The position numbers and the translations under genes are program-made. Of a stretch of 64,000 nt of DNA, positions 60,168 to 64,000 are shown piece after piece. The notes beneath the pieces are model-generated. The model did not search any database and had not been told where the DNA came from. It worked only from the letters and a program-made list of their open reading frames with translations. The stretch is from assembly GCA_951804985.1 (NCBI GenBank), contig OX638136.1, positions 4,033,852-4,097,851 of the forward strand, in the 5' to 3' direction. The stretch's first letter is position 1; each line of letters begins with the position of its first letter. The DNA is from Dryomyza anilis. Lineage: Eukaryota; Arthropoda; Insecta; Diptera; Dryomyzidae.

Positions 60168-63100
60168 AGTCAACTGATTATTCTGTAAAGATTTGTTATA
60201 AATTTGATTAAGGTGGCAAAGTTAAAGTGAGATGGATGGAGGTGTGTGTGGAAATTTGACCTTAGCTTGTATAACCTTATATTAATAAGAGTATAAAAAT
60301 TTTGTTTCCATGTATGAGGGGAAAGAAAGTTGTCAGTTGTGACCGATGTTTTAATGTTTACAAATAAAGAAATTACATTTTTTAAAAATATCAGGAAAGT
60401 CATAATATATGTCCACCTTATTCTGGTTTTAATTCTAATCTTCAAAATTATCTGATATATTTTATTATTTTGATTTATAAATCACTACTAATAATACTTG
60501 TTATGAACCAGTATCTTTTGTTATACCAATTTATGGTTGATGTACTACTTAAATGTGGTCTTCACATTTGCAATGACATATGTTCACTTTATTTGAGTTT
60601 TATTTCTAATAATAGTATATGAACCCTTTTCTCAAATATAAACCATATCAAATATAAACCACTACCAATATGATTTGTCATAAACCAGTATCTTTGTTAT
60701 ACCATTGTTATGGTTGATGTACTAACTAAATGTGTTCTCACAATTATATTTATATTCCTTTGGTCATGTAAGATGTTGAGTTGAAGTGAATATTTTATTC
60801 ACAATCAATGCAATGGTGGATGTGAATAGAATACAGGTTGCTAATTTATAAAGGTTTCTTATTGAAAAATAACGAATAGCTTATAGCTATAAAAATGGTG
60901 ACCAGTAGGTGAATTTTATAGCTAGGCTATAAAACCACCTGAGCGTGGTGTCAGTACATTTTAGTCGTAACTGTACAAAATATAGAAATAGGATTTAATT
61001 CAACTTTTAATTTAAACACACTTCCTGTTCCTTTTTAGTTAAACACTCTTTTCCAAATTGAAACACGTTTCGACATTTTTTTTTTTTAAAACCATAATAT
61101 TGGATTTTTGGGAAGCTAGCCAAATTGACACACACACACGCTTAGTCTCATATTTATACCCTACACTAAGAGTGAAAGGGTATATTCAGTTTGGTACGCC
61201 GTTTGTAACACCCAGAAGGAAGCATCTCCGGTATGGAAAAGTATATATATTCTTGATCAGCATGACCTCCTGAGTCGATTTAGCGATGTCCGTCTGTCTG
61301 TCTGTCCATCTGTCTGTTGAAATCCCTACTACTTTTAAAATTGAAGAGCTAGATAAATGAAACTTATAACTTTGATTACTAATATACCTACGCTGTATGT
61401 GCGAAAGGTCCATTGTGACCTATGATCCGACCACTTATGTTCAAATACCTCATATAAAATGTACATATAAAGATCAATTTTTATGTATACGTGCTTAGGT
61501 AAACTTTCTTGGTCAAATATATATTGATATCATGCTCAAATACATTATAATAATGTTTTCCGGCAAAAAGACTTGTGGTTCACAAAAAAAAAATCGAAAT
61601 TCGGTACACCTACCCATTTGTAAATATGGGTATCAAATGAATGGAAATTCTTCAGCGATTGAATGTTTGTAGTTATTTTCAAGATTCGTATACCCTGGTG
61701 ACGTATATATCACTTTGAATGATAACCACACATATGTGTAGGGTATTTATAGTCGGCTTAGACCGACTATAATTTTGATAATCCTAACTATCATAATTAC
61801 ACCTACTTTAAAATTTCCCATGTGATCTAACCTTCCCAACTGGTTTTATATTTTTTTGCCTGAAACCTTCAGTTGTAGGAAACGTGTGTAATATATCCAC
61901 AAAATTGATATGCCTAAAGATATTTAATTATAAATGTAGTAGTTTTATTGCTACTTTAGTATGAGGTTATTTAATAATTATATTACACACATTCCAACAG
62001 GTCAATAGAGTCGGTGCTTTAACAGTCTTTATATTCACCTTAGTTTTGAGAAATATGACACAAATGGATATTATTTGTTTAATAATATAAACTAGGACTA
62101 TTGTTTTAACAATTAATAACTGAGTACTTCACAAGTTGTAATTATGGTTAAATGATTCAAATAACTTATAAATTTTGCGCGCCAAATGTGTTAATAATTG
62201 CAAACTCAACGATAATGTAAAAAAGAAGCTGGAAACACTTAGCTTTATAGGTTTCTGCTTACACAATGCCACACACATATACCATATATTCTTTGTGTAT
62301 TATAATGACATACTCAATGACTATACATGAGAATATGCATATATATTAGTGTGTTTTTTTCTTTTTTTGTTGTTGTATGGTTAAAAAACGATGCTCAGTG
62401 AAGCTATTTTTTGAATTTGGGTTAAAAATCGCCTACTATAATGAAAATTCGATTTAGGGTTTAGAAAAATAGAAATGAATAATAATGCCACTTGATTTGT
62501 TTCAGACAAGAAACCTGATGTTCCCATTTACTTCGAGTCATGAGATTTTATATGGGATTTTACAGCTTTTCGAAAAAACCATATATATAGATTTCATTAG
62601 ATTCAGAGTACATATAACATTTCTATGCAATTCGATTCCTTAGTAATTTATGGTTTTTATAATAAATTCATAATTGCATGTAAAGATAAATGGAAAATAT
62701 TACTCACTACTTGCGCCTCTTCTTAGAACTACCACATCTTCGTTGCAGATAATAATTTATAACTCTATATGGGCCGTCGAGTAACGTGTAAAGTGATGTA
62801 GCAATAAAACGATGAAATACGCGCCGCAATATCCTGGATGAATGCACACATTTTTGCACCATTGCTGATTTAGTTGATACCTAGATTCAAAATTTTGTTG
62901 TTATTAATCTTGAATCGAAAATATTGATAGTTTTCAAATATTATAGGTAAAAATTATAGGTTAAAAATATGAAATATATATTTTGTTTTAATTCATTTGC
63001 TATAACATCACAATCTTGTACAAGGGAAATCCATTTAATTTAATTTAAAATTTTTTTAACGAAGTAAGGTATAATAACAATTAAAACTTTGCCACCAATT

Positions 63101-64000
63101 TCTACCACGCTTCGTAGAAAAACACCCATTTGATCCATTTGTCGCAATGTTGTAGCTAGATGCTACAACTTCTTTTACCAAATTCATTATATGGATGGAT
63201 CTTTTTTTATATATGAATAACTCACTTATAATTATAAACCACTGTAGATAATAGTCTGTTAGTAATAGGTTTCGATTATTATGTCTTCACGTTTTTTAAC
63301 TAAAAATTATTTTTCGGTGCCACTAATTGATGTTGTTTCTTGTTGGAATCTTCTTCCTTTCACATGCATATTCATAAGTGTCAAATGACAACTTGTTACA
63401 TTCTACGTTATTCTCAATTGTTACATTATACGTCATTCTCAATGTGTGCTATACGTAAGGACGTTGTGTTGTAAGGGTTTTACAAGACAGAGATGGTCTT
63501 GAATTGTTAAGATATGAATATAATACTAGTTTAAAGTAATTTATTCACAAGTACATTATATGAGTACATTATATGATTATAAGAGTACATTTTATGAGTA
63601 TAATCTTAACATGATTTGATTACCTGTTATTGGATTCAAATAGGCTTTGTAATGTATCTACTATAAAAATCTAAACTTGAGATTAATAAAAATAACATAG
63701 TATGCCGTAATATGTGTCATGTCTTTTACAAATAGTTCTGTTACAATAAAGGGTTTTTTTCCTCAGTCTGTGATATTTTTATAAAAAGCTAGATGAATAC
63801 TAGCTGACGTGTTAGTGTTATTATACATATATATTTTTTCAAAAAAAATAAAAAGTTTAGTACATCAATTCCTTTGGTGCGGGTTTTCTGAATAACCTTA
63901 GCCATTAACTCATTTGTGCGGTTAAATTTAAATGATGTTTGTAAGGTAATTTTTGCGTTTTTGTTGTGTTTTTTAAAAAAGGATTATGGTGTAAGGAAGA
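60168..64000. other. U5 long non-coding region, runs off the window
   Basis: Matches the other non-coding regions. Differences: a loss near 60,571 that removes the ATTTGCAATTGCAAAT palindrome, a loss near 60,615, and DINE-1-like copy 2. The TATA/initiator-like site (near 60,929) and GCGCGC motif (near 62,179) are kept. The window ends about 170 bp before the place where the hammerhead would lie. Confidence 0.6.
61155..61845 (+). mobile_element. DINE-1/mini-me-like (Helitron-related) element, copy 2
   Basis: Same family as copy 1 in the opposite orientation, 2.4 kb away. Subterminal repeats ATACCCTACAC (61,156-61,166) and GTGTAGGGTAT (61,736-61,746), stem-loop TATAGTCGG/CCGACTATA (61,748-61,771), short (GTCT)n tract (61,289-61,316). 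It sits in a T-run of the unit (empty site near 7,865). Confidence 0.85.

Larger units (their letters stand above)
2731..64000 (-). repeat. head-to-tail array of about 10.5-kb PLE-containing units
   Basis: The same ordered set of segments recurs in one orientation: RT exon 4, intron 3 with a (TA)n tract, exon 3, exon 2, exon 1 and a long non-coding stretch. Unit starts lie at 2,731 (truncated), 12,213, 20,450 (partial), 23,638 (partial), 31,946 and 46,441. By eye the shared stretches are almost identical over kilobases, differing mainly by short indels. Removing the LINEs, MITE and DINE-1-like copies gives a period of about 10.3-10.5 kb. The left junction falls inside the RT region at about 2,730; the right end runs out of the window. 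Confidence 0.93.

Noticed and set aside
2731..64000. CRISPR array or bacterial origin
   Set aside because: Repeat period, intron-like structure, poly-A-tailed LINEs and DINE-1-like elements are eukaryotic; no spacer-repeat pattern of CRISPR size exists.

Overview
The window looks like heterochromatin-like, AT-rich DNA from an insect, most probably a fly (Diptera). Two DINE-1/mini-me-like elements with the dipteran (GTCY)n core, a LOA-like LINE, a CR1-like LINE and a Polinton remnant support this. I see no intact host gene, tRNA, rRNA or CRISPR array. Nearly everything is mobile DNA in decay.

Layout. Positions 1-2,730 are a flank: the 3' end of a Maverick/Polinton double-jelly-roll capsid gene with an internal 172-bp tandem duplication, the Polinton cysteine protease, an unidentified Cys-rich reading frame on the minus strand, and a 42-bp minisatellite. 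From about 2,731 to the right edge the window is a head-to-tail array of one repeat unit, about 10.5 kb without insertions. I call the units U1 (2,731-12,212), U2 (12,213-20,449), U2b (20,450-23,637), U3 (23,638-31,945), U4 (31,946-46,440) and U5 (46,441 to the edge).

Each full unit carries one minus-strand gene that I reconstruct as four exons: exon 1 (120 codons), exon 2 (143), exon 3 (171) and a large exon 4 (about 905). Exon 4 holds a Penelope-like (PLE) reverse transcriptase with GLPQG and YMDD boxes and a C-terminus that looks like a degenerated GIY-YIG domain. The three proposed introns fall between codons, and the consensus lengths of exons 1-3 are multiples of three. Every copy is broken by indels, stops or deletions, but different copies are broken in different places. 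Upstream of exon 1 lies about 5.4 kb of non-coding DNA. It contains, on the plus strand, a hammerhead ribozyme motif with all core nucleotides in U3 and a G8-mutated copy in U1, plus a conserved TATA/initiator-like site.

Secondary insertions: one CR1-like LINE at the same site in intron 3 of U2, U4 and U5, with a shared frameshift, so it entered once and was copied with the unit; a LOA-like LINE inside the RT exon of U5; a 720-bp TA-flanked MITE in U4; and two DINE-1-like elements in U5, in opposite orientations. Shared small indels and mosaic junctions indicate repeated duplication, unequal exchange and template-switch mutation inside the array. The best candidate for something undescribed is the unit itself: an intron-bearing, apparently endonuclease-dead PLE with a long novel N-terminus, an antisense hammerhead and tandem organisation.
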